A stretch of DNA of 64,000 nt, from contig JAHHII010000003.1 of the NCBI GenBank assembly GCA_019358855.1, positions 434,001-498,000 of the forward strand, written 5' to 3'. The DNA is from Timaviella obliquedivisa GSE-PSE-MK23-08B (lineage in GTDB: Bacteria; Cyanobacteriota; Cyanobacteriia; Elainellales; Elainellaceae). The notes under the pieces were generated by a model. The model saw only the letters and a list, made by a program, of their open reading frames with translations, was not told the DNA's origin and did not search any database. This document shows positions 8,284 to 17,900 of this stretch, piece after piece. The position numbers and the translations under genes are program-made. The first letter of the stretch is position 1, and each line of letters opens with the position of its first letter.

Positions 8284-10035
8284 ATGACTCTTCCAAAAAT
8301 TGCGCCTTGGCTTAGCTTTAGCCTTGTCATCTCTTTTCTCTACATCATCCTGGCGCTCCAGCCCTCCTTAGGGTACGAGTATTTAGTGCAAGATGATGCC
8401 CGACAGCACGTATTTTGGATGCAGCAGTTCCAAGATAGAGCGTTATTTCCTAATGATTTGATCGCCCTGTACTTCCGGTCGATTGTACCCGCAGGATATA
8501 CGGCGCTGTATGGATTAGCGGCACAATTTGGCATTGATCCATTGGCGCTCAGTCGGTGGCTGCCGATCGGGTTGGGATTAGCGACAGCGGGATTTTGTTA
8601 TGGCATCTGTGTGAAAATCTTGCCGATTCCGGTGGTCGGGTTTGTGGCATCTTTTTTGCTGACTCAAAACTTGTGGACAAAGGATGATTTGGTTTCAGGA
8701 ACGCCACGGGCTTTTTTCTACCCGCTGGTTACGGCGTTTTTGTACTATCTGCTGCAACGTCACGAGCCTCCGGTATGGCGGCGATCGCTCCTCCCGTGTT
8801 TAATTATTTTCCTGCTGCAAGGCTTGTTTTATCCGCAAACGCTGCTGTTGAGTTGTGGCGTGCTGGTGCTAAATTTTGTGGCTTGGGAGCCGAGAAGCAT
8901 TCGCTTACCGCAGCGGCTTCAAGACTGGGGCTTTGTGGCGGCTGGTTTGGGTGTAGCGGTTTTGGTGCTACTGCCGTTTGCATTGCAAACTTCTGAATAT
9001 GGCCCTGTGATCACGGCAGCGGAAGCTAGACCCATGGCAGAATTTGCCGAGCATGGACGGGTTAGATACTTTGTGCCGCCTCTGGAGTATTGGTTGAGTT
9101 GGATGCGAAGCGGTATTTTCCCTAGCCTTTGGGTGCCGCCGTTGATGCTAGCGGGGTTTTTGTTGCCCTTCTTGTGGCGGCTGGGCAACCAATTCCCACT
9201 CATCCAACAAGTGCGCCCTAACGTTAAGTTATTGGCAGATGTAGTGTTGGCATCGTTGGTTTGGTTTGGGCTGGCTCACCTTCTGCTGTTTCGGCTGCAA
9301 CTTCCTAGCCGATATACGCAGCATAGCTTCCGAGTCGTGTGGGCGATCGCCGCTGCCATTGCGCTGGCTGCTCTTTTTGATGGATTTTCCCGTTGGTTAA
9401 ATCGTGCGTCTCGGCAGAATCGGCTAAAAGCTTTAGGAATAACGGCGATCGGGGCGATCGCGCTCATTTCTATCTCACCCACGCCTGCCAAATCTTATCC
9501 GTTTTTAGTTCATGTAGTGGGTCGAACGCCGCCTCTATACCAGTTTTTTCAGCAGCAGCCCAAAGATATTATGATTGCCTCCCTAACCCAGGAGGTCAAT
9601 AATTTACCAACTTTTGCCCAGCGAGCGATTCTGACGGGGCGAGAGTATGCGCTGCCCTATCACAAAGGTTATTACCAAGAGCTACGACAGCGGACTGTCG
9701 ATTTGATCGCGGCTCAGTACACTCCTGATTTGGCGAAGCTTCAGGCGTTTATTCGTCAGTATGAAGTTGATTTTTTTGTGATAGAGCAGGAGTCGTTTAA
9801 GCCCTATTACGTGAAAGATGATTTTTGGTTGCGGCAGTATGAGCCGTTTTCTAGTGAGGCGATTGCCCAATTGGAAAGCGATCGAAAACCCGCTTTGGCT
9901 CGATTGAGAAATCGCTGCTCGGTGTTGAAGAGCGATCGGTTGCTGGTGCCTCAACTCAAAATAGAGCCGCGTGAGGCAGGACAGATAGAAGTTTTGAATG
10001 CTCAATGCATTTTGGAGGGGAAGCGAAGGGAGTGA
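8284..10035 (+). CDS. polytopic membrane protein of unknown function
   Basis: 583 residues from the ATG at 8284. A TTG at 8260 would add eight residues but has no better signal. There are about 10-12 hydrophobic helices in the first 420 residues, then a soluble C-terminal region of about 160 residues (P-P-L-Y-Q-F-F-Q-Q-Q onward). The early Q-D-D-A-R-Q-H motif in the first loop resembles the acidic pair of GT-C-fold glycosyltransferases, so it may be a distant relative of the neighbouring GT39 gene. I do not recognise a named family. The bilin-lyase gene follows after 47 bp. Confidence 0.75.
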   Translation: MTLPKIAPWLSFSLVISFLYIILALQPSLGYEYLVQDDARQHVFWMQQFQDRALFPNDLIALYFRSIVPAGYTALYGLAAQFGIDPLALSRWLPIGLGLATAGFCYGICVKILPIPVVGFVASFLLTQNLWTKDDLVSGTPRAFFYPLVTAFLYYLLQRHEPPVWRRSLLPCLIIFLLQGLFYPQTLLLSCGVLVLNFVAWEPRSIRLPQRLQDWGFVAAGLGVAVLVLLPFALQTSEYGPVITAAEARPMAEFAEHGRVRYFVPPLEYWLSWMRSGIFPSLWVPPLMLAGFLLPFLWRLGNQFPLIQQVRPNVKLLADVVLASLVWFGLAHLLLFRLQLPSRYTQHSFRVVWAIAAAIALAALFDGFSRWLNRASRQNRLKALGITAIGAIALISISPTPAKSYPFLVHVVGRTPPLYQFFQQQPKDIMIASLTQEVNNLPTFAQRAILTGREYALPYHKGYYQELRQRTVDLIAAQYTPDLAKLQAFIRQYEVDFFVIEQESFKPYYVKDDFWLRQYEPFSSEAIAQLESDRKPALARLRNRCSVLKSDRLLVPQLKIEPREAGQIEVLNAQCILEGKRRE

Positions 10036-10082
10036 TAAAATAATTCCTATTAAGAATTCCTAATTGTTCTCCTCGTTGTTCC

Positions 10083-10613
10083 ATGGATATTACCGAGTTT
10101 TTTCAGCAAAGTGCTGGCAAATGGGTGTCTCAGCGCACCAGCCACCATCCTACTTTCAAGCAACCTGAGGGCGGCAGGTCTGATTTTTATATTGAGGTTC
10201 TGCCCTCATCTGACCCGGCTGTCGTTCAGCTTTGTCAGCAGCATGGTATTGATGCAGCATTGGCAGTTTGTGGTGTCAGAACCCGTTGGGATGGCGTGAT
10301 GGAGCAAAATAAAGAAAAACGGGCAGGAACTGCGCTAATGGTAGCGATCGCTGATTCTACTCAACCCAACCGAGGGAAGCTACTTCGACCCAGCGGTGAG
10401 GCTGAGCAAAGAGTGACAGGGCGCTATGTTATGGGCGACGATGAGGCTCTCACGCTCATCAGTGAATCTGAAACGCTTTATTCAGAAGAACGTTTATGGT
10501 TTGCCAGCCCTAACTTACGGTTGAGAACTAGCACCATAAAGCAAGCAGATGGGTTTAGTACTGCTTCTTTTTGTTCTGAAATTCGCATGGGTGGAGCACC
10601 GCCTGCTCAATAA
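10083..10613 (+). CDS. cpcS: phycobiliprotein chromophore lyase, CpcS/CpeS family
   Basis: Attaches bilin chromophores to the Cys-84-type site of phycobiliproteins. The 176-residue length and the whole pattern match the family: the N-terminal M-D-I-x-E-F-F-Q-x-S-A-G-K-W-x-S-Q-R-T start, the central W-D-G block, the L-L-R-P tract, and the signature E-R-L-W-F-A-S-P-N-L-R-L-R-T-S-T with F-S-T-A-S-F-C-S-E near the end. Family members fold as a lipocalin-like barrel. Whether it serves phycocyanin/allophycocyanin (CpcS) or phycoerythrin (CpeS) cannot be decided, as no phycobiliprotein genes are nearby. Confidence 0.9.
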   Translation: MDITEFFQQSAGKWVSQRTSHHPTFKQPEGGRSDFYIEVLPSSDPAVVQLCQQHGIDAALAVCGVRTRWDGVMEQNKEKRAGTALMVAIADSTQPNRGKLLRPSGEAEQRVTGRYVMGDDEALTLISESETLYSEERLWFASPNLRLRTSTIKQADGFSTASFCSEIRMGGAPPAQ

Positions 10614-10632
10614 ATCTCTCTCAATAAATCTC

Positions 10633-11529
10633 TCAAGGGTTGGGAGGTTTGGGAGGTTGAGTTGGCTCAGAATTCTTTGCAAACCTTGAACGACCTGCAT
10701 TTTGTACGATCGCTTTGAGCTTTGCGTAAAACTCTGACGGCGCTAGAGTGGGCACAAACTGATGAATTGGCGGACTGCTTGCATCCTTTACCTGAGGAAC
10801 AATCTCTAACGAATCCACCCACGTTTCATCACTAGAAGGCTTAAAGGGCTGAATGGGCAGTCCCCTCACTGTTGGCTCAGTCTCCGCCTGGAGTTCAGCG
10901 ATCGACGGTGGAAGAAATTCTGGTTCGCTGTCTATTGGGAGGGGCGCAGTTTCTTCGAGATGCCCATGAGGGGGTGCCTCTGTGGATTCAACATCTGTAA
11001 ATTCCTGTAACCCAGACGCTACCAACTGTGCATAGAATCTCTGAAACATCGTGTCTGTAGGCAAAAGAATACCTGATACAGGCAAGGGTTGAATTGCTCC
11101 CATAGGACGAGGCATCATCAAAGGCTTGGGCAATTCTAGTTCTAAGGTATCGAGTTCTAGCAAGTCTAGTTCTAGTGTATTGAGTTCTAACTTTAAAGCA
11201 GGCGGTGCATAAGGGGTTGGAAGAATAATGACTTCTGGTTGCCCTGCCCGACCTTTGATCAGGCGCGGAGTAATAATTCGCTCAAAATCGGGGCTAAAGT
11301 GATGCAAGGGCTTGCCACGCCGCTGCCATAAGTTCAAAATTTGTTCGACTGAAACTGCCTTGTAGCGTCCTTGGTAGAGGGCTTCAACAATAGCAAGGCG
11401 AATCCAATCTGAAGGGTAACGCTGAAGCCAGTATTCAGCCAGGCGATCGACTGTGTACCCGCTTAGATCAAAGCTGTAGCGAATTAACAGATCGATAACG
11501 CTGGCAGCATCTCTGGCTGGGTCGGTCAT
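10633..11529 (-). CDS. hypothetical cyanobacterial protein
   Basis: 298 residues from the ATG at 11529 (a TTG at 11541 is a weaker alternative). The first 100 residues are helical and well structured (A-A-S-V-I-D-L-L-I-R-Y-S and W-L-Q-R-Y-P-S-D-W-I-R-L-A-I-V-E-A-L-Y-Q-G-R-Y-K), look like a winged-helix or TPR-like fold, and are of a type repeatedly seen in cyanobacterial hypotheticals. Residues 110-250 are low-complexity, rich in Pro, Glu and Leu. A conserved C-terminal patch follows (F-V-P-T-L-A-P-S-E-F-Y-A-K-L-K-A-I-V-Q). No membrane segments. Function unknown. Confidence 0.7.
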   Translation of the reverse strand: MTDPARDAASVIDLLIRYSFDLSGYTVDRLAEYWLQRYPSDWIRLAIVEALYQGRYKAVSVEQILNLWQRRGKPLHHFSPDFERIITPRLIKGRAGQPEVIILPTPYAPPALKLELNTLELDLLELDTLELELPKPLMMPRPMGAIQPLPVSGILLPTDTMFQRFYAQLVASGLQEFTDVESTEAPPHGHLEETAPLPIDSEPEFLPPSIAELQAETEPTVRGLPIQPFKPSSDETWVDSLEIVPQVKDASSPPIHQFVPTLAPSEFYAKLKAIVQNAGRSRFAKNSEPTQPPKPPNP

Positions 11530-11613
11530 TGGAGGATACAAGGAGAGTTAACTTTATAAAGAGGTTTCAAGAATTGATAGATTTCAGGAGGGTGTTGAGA
11601 CATTTCCCAAATC

Positions 11614-12192
11614 CTACCTCAGCACTAGGGGTACAACATCCGGGCAAATAGAGATCCCTAATTCATACCGAAGTATGAAGGAGAGTTCGGACGATCGCGT
11701 GTGAGTGAATCCTAACTGAGTATAGAACCCTATCTTGTCAGGACAACAAGCCAAATAAAGCGGCTTAGATGCTTGTTGCGTCAGATGCTTGACCAACGCC
11801 GATCCCATACCCTGACGACGATACTGGGGCAAAACGAGGACATCATATAGCACTGAATGGGTACCGTAGCGACATAGCTTCCCGCAAGCCACAATACGAC
11901 CTTCTTGCTCAATAACCCAAAATTTCTTCCACTCTTGAGAAACAACAATCTTTATAAAGGAAAAAGTAATTCCGCAGGTTGCCAAGCCCACAATTCCTTG
12001 AAGAAACTTCAGCCCTAATAAAAAGCTGAGGCTAATCCCTAATACCAGCAAAAATCCTAGTGTCAGGGAATGCCACCCCCGCGATCGCCAGGGTGCCTCC
12101 TGCTCAAACTTGTTTAAAAGCCGTTGAATCTGCCATCTATCTGAAGCGATCGCTGGACGAGTACTATAAGCAGGAGCATGTAAATCAGACAT
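11614..12192 (-). CDS. GNAT-family acetyltransferase with an internal membrane hairpin
   Basis: 192 residues. The N-terminal R-P-A-I-A-S-D-R-W-Q-I start and the acetyl-CoA motif V-L-P-Q-Y-R-R-Q-G-M-G-S-A-L-V (about 117-132), followed by C-P-D-K-I-G-F-Y-T-Q-L-G-F, mark a GNAT N-acetyltransferase. Unusually, about 40 residues between the first helix and the core are strongly hydrophobic (L-T-L-G-F-L-L-V-L-G-I-S-L-S-F-L-L-G and I-V-G-L-A-T-C-G-I-T-F-S-F), enough for two membrane helices. The enzyme is therefore probably membrane-tethered. Substrate unknown. Stand-alone, divergent from the M20 gene. Confidence 0.82.
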   Translation of the reverse strand: MSDLHAPAYSTRPAIASDRWQIQRLLNKFEQEAPWRSRGWHSLTLGFLLVLGISLSFLLGLKFLQGIVGLATCGITFSFIKIVVSQEWKKFWVIEQEGRIVACGKLCRYGTHSVLYDVLVLPQYRRQGMGSALVKHLTQQASKPLYLACCPDKIGFYTQLGFTHTRSSELSFILRYELGISICPDVVPLVLR

Positions 12193-12304
12193 ATCAAGGA
12201 GGGCAACCCCACGTCGCAGTCAAGGAAAACAAAATTCGTTAATTTAGAATAATCCTGCCCACATCTTGCTCAAGATATTTAGAAATACAAGATAAAATTC
12301 CCCC

Positions 12305-13525
12305 ATGGTTTCCACGTCGCTCCCTTCTCTTTCTACCGATGCCTCCCCAATCCGCTTGGGAATTCGTGCTCTACAGCCGCAATTGGTGGAATGGCGGAGA
12401 ATTTTACATCAACATCCTGAGCTAGGTTTTAAGGAGCATCTGACCGCCCATCTGATTACCCAGAAGTTGACGCAATGGGGTATTTCTCATCAAACTGAAG
12501 TCGCTCAAACAGGCATTGTTGCTACAGTCACGGGCAATCAGCCGGGACGAACCCTAGCCATCCGAGCCGATATGGACGCACTGCCTATTCAAGAAGAAAA
12601 CCAGGTGCCCTATCGATCGCAGAATCATGGCAAAATGCACGCCTGTGGACATGATGGACATACGGCGATCGCTTTGGGCACCGCCTACTATCTTTCGCAA
12701 CACCCCGAAATCTTTTCAGGCACGGTCAAGTTCATCTTTCAACCTGCCGAAGAAGGGCCTGGCGGGGCAAAGCCCATGATTGAAGCAGGGGTTCTTAAGG
12801 ATCCCCAAGTCGATGCCATCATTGGGCTGCATCTTTGGAATAACTTACCGTTGGGAACCGTTGGAGTTCGGGAAGGGGCGTTAATGGCAGCAGTCGAATT
12901 ATTTCACTGCACCATTCAGGGTAAAGGCGGACATGGTGCGATGCCGCATCAGACAGTAGATTCCATCGTAGTAGGCGCACAAGTTGTGATGGCACTCCAA
13001 ACGATCATGTCCCGGAATGTTGATCCGTTGCAAGCGGGCGTAGTGACTGTCGGCGAATTCCATGCAGGACACGCCCATAACGTCATTGCAGATACTACCA
13101 AAATGAGCGGCACAGTGCGGTACTTTGATCCAGGCTTAGATGGATTTTTCAAAACGCGCATGGAACAGATTATTGCCGGGGTTTGTCAGAGCCAGGGAGC
13201 GAGTTACAGCTTAGATTACTGGTCATTGTATCCGCCTGTGTTGAACGATCGCGCGATCGCCCAACTCGTTCGTTCTGTTGCCGAAACCGTTGTTGAAACC
13301 CCAGCAGGCGTAGTCCCAGATTGCCAAACCATGGGCGGCGAAGATATGTCTTTTTTCTTGCAAGAAGTCCCTGGTTGTTACTTCTTTCTAGGCTCGGCTA
13401 ACCCCGATTTAGGGCTGGCATTCCCTCACCATCATCCTCGCTTTGATTTTGACGAAACGGCATTGGGCATCGGTGTAGAGATTTTTGTGCGATGTGTAGA
13501 GAAGTATTGTAATGGAGCAATGTGA
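12305..13525 (+). CDS. M20-family amidohydrolase (N-acyl amino acid / hippurate hydrolase-like)
   Basis: 406 residues of the M20D metallopeptidase type. Metal-binding and catalytic signatures are present in order: R-A-D-M-D-A-L-P-I-Q-E, H-A-C-G-H-D-G-H-T-A, F-Q-P-A-E-E-G-P-G-G-A, H-L-W-N-N-L-P-L-G, the dimerisation-domain K-G-G-H-G-A-M-P-H, and the late M-G-G-E-D-M-S-F-F and H-H-P-R-F-D-F-D-E. Such enzymes remove acyl groups from amino acids or amino acid conjugates (hippurate, IAA-amino acids). Its stop overlaps the start of the Uma2 gene (TGATG), so the two may be co-translated. Confidence 0.9.
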   Translation: MVSTSLPSLSTDASPIRLGIRALQPQLVEWRRILHQHPELGFKEHLTAHLITQKLTQWGISHQTEVAQTGIVATVTGNQPGRTLAIRADMDALPIQEENQVPYRSQNHGKMHACGHDGHTAIALGTAYYLSQHPEIFSGTVKFIFQPAEEGPGGAKPMIEAGVLKDPQVDAIIGLHLWNNLPLGTVGVREGALMAAVELFHCTIQGKGGHGAMPHQTVDSIVVGAQVVMALQTIMSRNVDPLQAGVVTVGEFHAGHAHNVIADTTKMSGTVRYFDPGLDGFFKTRMEQIIAGVCQSQGASYSLDYWSLYPPVLNDRAIAQLVRSVAETVVETPAGVVPDCQTMGGEDMSFFLQEVPGCYFFLGSANPDLGLAFPHHHPRFDFDETALGIGVEIFVRCVEKYCNGAM

Positions 13526-14112
13526 TGCAGGCAGAACAACTCTATTACTCTCCTGAAGAATACCTGGAGCTAGAAGTGGCTTCGGGCGATCGCCATGAAT
13601 ACATTGATGGACAAATTATCCTAATGACAGGCGGACTACCCAATCATAATCAGATTGCTGGCAACCTTTATGCTGCATTGAATTTTGCTTTAAGACGTAG
13701 GTCTTATCAAGCTTTTATGGCTGACCAACGTTTATGGATTCCTCAAAGACGAATCTATACCTATCCTGACGTAATGGCGGTTGCAAGCCCATTAGAACTA
13801 CAAGAAGGACGTAGAGACACGCTCACGAATCCTATCATAATTGCTGAAGTTCTGTCTTTATCAACTCAAAGCTACGATCGCGTGGGTAAATTTGCGGCAT
13901 ATCGCACCATTCCCAGTTTTCAAGAATACATTTTGGTAGATCAATACTCGGTTCATGTAGAGCAATACGTCAGAACTGAAGGAAACAAATGGATTTTTGC
14001 TGTGTATGAAGCAGAGAGTGAAGTGCTGTCTTTAGCTTCGGTACCTTGTGAAATTTTGCTGGCTGACCTGTATGACAAAGTTGAGTTTAGTGATGATTCA
14101 TCAGAATCCTAA
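13525..14112 (+). CDS. Uma2-family (DUF820) restriction-endonuclease-fold protein
   Basis: 195 residues from the ATG at 13525, which overlaps the TGA of the M20 gene. The family has a PD-(D/E)xK nuclease fold and is greatly expanded in cyanobacteria. Seen here are the Y-S-P-E-E-Y-L-E-L-E start, H-E-Y-I-D-G-Q-I, the acidic P-D-V-M-A-V, and the I-I-I-A-E-V-L-S-x-S-T-x-x-Y-D-R-x-x-K-F-A-A-Y core with D, E and K candidates. No specific biological role is established for most members. It marks the left edge of an accessory region. MITE copy C lies 29 bp downstream. Confidence 0.88.
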   Translation: MQAEQLYYSPEEYLELEVASGDRHEYIDGQIILMTGGLPNHNQIAGNLYAALNFALRRRSYQAFMADQRLWIPQRRIYTYPDVMAVASPLELQEGRRDTLTNPIIIAEVLSLSTQSYDRVGKFAAYRTIPSFQEYILVDQYSVHVEQYVRTEGNKWIFAVYEAESEVLSLASVPCEILLADLYDKVEFSDDSSES

Positions 14113-14143
14113 GTTGGTTCTGATGAATCCCGATCGCCTCTTA

Positions 14144-14239
14144 AGGATGTCTGTGCTATCCGATCCGCCCCCTAAATCCCCCATTCTGGGGGACTTCCGA
14201 ACCTTTCAAAGTCCCCCAGAATGGGGGGTTTAGGGGGCT
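14144..14239. mobile_element. MITE-like palindromic element, copy C (end-truncated)
   Basis: About 96 bp. The left end AGGATGTCTG follows a TTA (14141-14143), and the inner GC-rich palindrome is complete (CCCCCATTCTGGGGGACT and its complement). The right terminal repeat is missing after TTTAGGGGGC, and a short internal deletion removed part of the left arm and the centre. Confidence 0.75.
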
Positions 14240-14299
14240 GAAAAGTCAATGCGTCTCACTGGGTTTTATTTTCACGCAACTCCCAAGAAAGCGATCGCC

Positions 14300-14385
14300 C
14301 ACAATCACAATAGGAGCGTCCACATTAATAGTGCGACCCTCCACATTAATAGTGCGATGCCTCACATTAACGATGCGATCGCCCA
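14300..14385. repeat. degenerate 21-bp tandem repeats
   Basis: Three clear units and one weaker one with a period of 21-22 bp; two units share CCACATTAATAGTGCGA exactly and the third is CACATTAACGATGCGA. Read on the minus strand they give a heptapeptide pattern (R-T-I-N-V-E-G, R-T-I-N-V-D-A, P-I-V-I-V-G-D), but no convincing start or family supports a gene. The units lie between MITE copy C and the next gene. Confidence 0.6.
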
Positions 14386-14462
14386 CACTGCTTTTGTAAT
14401 CCGTTACAGAGAGAGTAGCATTGGGCACATTAAGTCTGTCCGTTTACCCATTAGGAATGCGT

Positions 14463-14834
14463 ATGCCTCTGCAAGACACCAACCGCCGCTTAGGTCGTCC
14501 AACGATTGATCAAGACATTGACTCACTCAACGGTTTAAACACCGTGGTGAACTATGCCCCAACCCGCGCTGATGCAGATCCACGGCGGCTGCAACAAACC
14601 CATCAAACTATGATGGAAAAGCAGCAGTTTGAAACCGAAGCCCTTGCCCATTATCGGGCGGCTTCTGATGCGGCTCGGTTAGCTGAGTGGGAGTTTCATA
14701 ACAGCGTGCTGGCAATGAAGGAATCGGTGCGCGGGCAGTTTGGCTCGGATAGCGATGAGTCGCAGGCGATCGGGTATAAGAAAAAGTCGAGTCGTAAGCG
14801 TCCGGTGCGGCAGAAGGTGGCGGCGATCGCGTAG
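14463..14834 (+). CDS. hypothetical small cyanobacterial protein
   Basis: 123 residues from the ATG at 14463, chosen because AGGA lies 6 nt upstream; ATGs at 14457 and 14421 are alternatives. Hydrophilic, mostly helical: R-R-L-G-R-P-T-I-D-Q-D start, a central H-Y-R-A-A-S-D-A-A-R-L-A-E-W-E-F-H-N helix and a basic tail (K-K-K-S-S-R-K-R-P-V-R-Q-K) that could bind nucleic acid. No recognised domain. It precedes the TIR/NB-ARC gene by about 80 bp in the same direction and could share its transcript. Confidence 0.55.
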   Translation: MPLQDTNRRLGRPTIDQDIDSLNGLNTVVNYAPTRADADPRRLQQTHQTMMEKQQFETEALAHYRAASDAARLAEWEFHNSVLAMKESVRGQFGSDSDESQAIGYKKKSSRKRPVRQKVAAIA

Positions 14835-14917
14835 AGGATAGGCAACTATTCTCTGTTTTGACAAATGCTGGGGGCGATGATGCCATAATCAAGGGAAAAA
14901 TCGCCCCGCTCATCTGT

Positions 14918-17900
14918 ATGGTTGCCCTTTCTAAATCTGATGCGCTCCAACCGTTTGATGTGTTCCTCTGTCATAACAGTGTAGACAAGGAGCAGATGAG
15001 AGCGATCGCCCAACAGTTGCACGCTCAAAGCCTTACGTCTTGGCTGGATGAACAAGAGCTAACGCCAGGGCGAGCCTGGATTGAGATTTTAGAACAATAT
15101 TTACCCCGCATCAAAACGGTAGCAATCTTTATCGGCGCACAGGGGTTAGGACGCTGGCAAAAGCTAGAGATTCCCGCATTTTTGACCCGTTTTGTAGAAC
15201 ACGGTAGCCCGCAGATTTTGCCTGTGTTTTTGGCAGATGCGCCGCAGCATTGTGATCTGCCCTTTTTCTTGAAAAATTTTGGCTGGGTTGATTTTCGTCA
15301 GCCCGATCCCATGCCCAGGATGATTTGGGGCATTACGGGCATTAAGCCTGATGGCGTTCCAGAAGAAGAAGCGATTCCGGGCAGCTTACTAACTCAGATT
15401 CGCGGTGCCCATTCTCTGCCTCGCCGCAATGCAACGCTGTTTGTGGGGCGTGATGAGGAACTGAATCAGCTTCAAGACCAGTTGCAGCACCATGCTTCGG
15501 TAGCGATTACGGCGATCGCTGGGATGGGGGGCATTGGCAAAACTGAGCTAGCGTTGCACTATGGTTGGCTCTCTTGGGCAACGGGGGCGTATCCGGGTGG
15601 AGTGTGTTGGGTGCGATCGCAACAGGAGCTTTCAGATTTGCTGCTGTTTGCCCGTACCAAGCTTGATCTGGCTCCACCAGAAGGGTTGGAAGCCCCGGCG
15701 CAACTGGCGTGGTGTTGGCAGCATTGGCGGCAGGGCAATACGCTGATTGTGTTTGACAATGTGGAGGCATACGCCGACATTGAACCCTTTTTGCCGCCTA
15801 ATGAGCCTCGGTTTCAGGTGTTACTGACGACTCGCCGCGATTTGGGAGCGTCGGTGCAGAAGTTGTCGTTGCCTGTGTTGAGTGAGGGTGCGGCGTTGGC
15901 GTTGTTGAAGGCGCTGGTGGGGACTCGCATTGATGAACAGGAAGAAAATGCAAAAGCCCTCTGCCAACAGTTAGGATATTTGCCTCTGGCGCTAGAGTTG
16001 GTGGGGCGATATTTAGCCCGCAAGCAGGATTTGTCGGTGGCGGAACTGCAACAGCGATTGCAGGCGAAGGGATTGGATGCGCCAGCCCTGACTAAACCGG
16101 AAGCGGGCATGACGGCAACGAGGGGCGTGAAAGCGGCGTTTGAGTTGAGTTGGGAGGCTTTAAGCGCTGAGGCTCAGGCGTTAGCGGCTTGCCTGAGTAT
16201 GTTTGCGGCGGCACCGCTGGAATGGCGGTGGGTGGAGGATTGCTTGACTGAAGCGGATGCAGAAGCAGTGGAAGAGTTGCGGGATGATGAGTTGTTGGGG
16301 CTGCATTTGCTGCAACGGGTAGCACCGAGTGTTTATCAACTGCATCCTTTGATTCGGGAGTTTTTTGCTGAGAAGCTGACGCAACAGCCTAATAGCCATG
16401 AATGGAAGCAGCGATTTTGTCAGATTATGGTGAAAGAAGCCAAACAAATTCCACAAACGCTAACGCTCAGCATGATTGCCCAATTTACCTCAGTGATTCC
16501 CCATCTAAAACAAGCCGCAACTGCACTCACCAATTGGTTGAGCAATGATGATTTGATTACGCCTGCAACCCGAATTGCCCGGTTTTACAAAGGACAGGTA
16601 GATTACACTGCCGCAGAATTTTGGTATACCGATTGTCTCAAAGTTGCCGACGCCCGTTTGGGCAACGACCATCCCAACATGGCATCCAGTCTCAATAATT
16701 TGGCAGGGTTATACTACTCGCAAGGACGCTACGGCGAGGCGGAACCCTTGTTGGTGCGATCGCTCCACATTCGTGAAACCCAGTTAGGGGCAAACCATCC
16801 CGATACGGCTCAAAGTCTCAATAATTTGGCAGAGTTATATGAATCGCAAGGACGCTACAGCGAGGCGGAATCCTTGTTGGTGCGATCGCTCCACATTTAT
16901 GAGACCCAGTTAGGGGCAGACCATCCTGATACGGCATTAGGTCTCAATAATTTGGCAGGGTTATATGACTTGCAAGGACGCTACGGCGAGGCGGAACCCT
17001 TGTTGGTGCGATCGCTCCACATCCGTGAAACCCAGTTAGGGGCAAACCATCCTGATACGGCATTAGGTCTCAATAGTTTGGCATTGTTATATGACTCGCA
17101 AGGACGCTACAGTGAGGCGGAACCCTTGTATGTGCGATCGCTCCACATTTGTGAAACCCAGTTAGGGGCAGACCATCCCAATACGGCATCCAATCTCAAT
17201 AGTTTGGCATTGTTATATGACTCGCAAGGACGCTACAGTGAGGCGGAACCCTTGTATGTGCGATCGCTCCACATCCGTGAAACCCAGTTAGGGGCAAACC
17301 ATCCTGATACGGCATCCAGTCTCAATAACTTGGCAGAGTTATACAAGTCGCAAGGACGATACAGTGAGGCGGAACCCTTGTATATGCGATCGCTCCACAT
17401 TCGTGAAACCCAGTTAGGGGCAGACCATCCTAATACGGCATCCAGTCTCAATAACTTGGCAGAGTTATACAAGTCGCAAGGACGCTACAGCGAGGCAGAA
17501 CCCTTGTTGGTGCGATCGCTCCACATCCATGAAACCCAGTTAGGGGCAGACCATCCTGGTACGGCATCCAGTCTCAATAATTTGGCAGGGTTATATTACT
17601 CGCAAGGACGTTACAGCGAGGCGGAACCCTTGTTGGTGCGATCGCTCCACATTCGTGAAACCCAGTTAGGGGCAAACCATCCTGATACGGCATTAGGTCT
17701 CAATAATTTGCCAGTATTATACAAGTCGCAAGGACGATACAGTGAAGCGGAACCCTTGTTGGTGCGATCGCTCCACATTCGTGAAACCCAGTTAGGGGCA
17801 AACCATCCCGATACGGCTCAAAGTCTCAATAATTTGGCAGGGTTATATGACTTGCAAGGACGCTACAGCGAGGCAGAACTCTTGTATGTGCGATCACTCC

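Noticed and set aside
14246-14509. Two overlapping ORFs on opposite strands over the 21-bp repeats
   Set aside because: Both arise from repeat periodicity; neither has a start signal or a known family.
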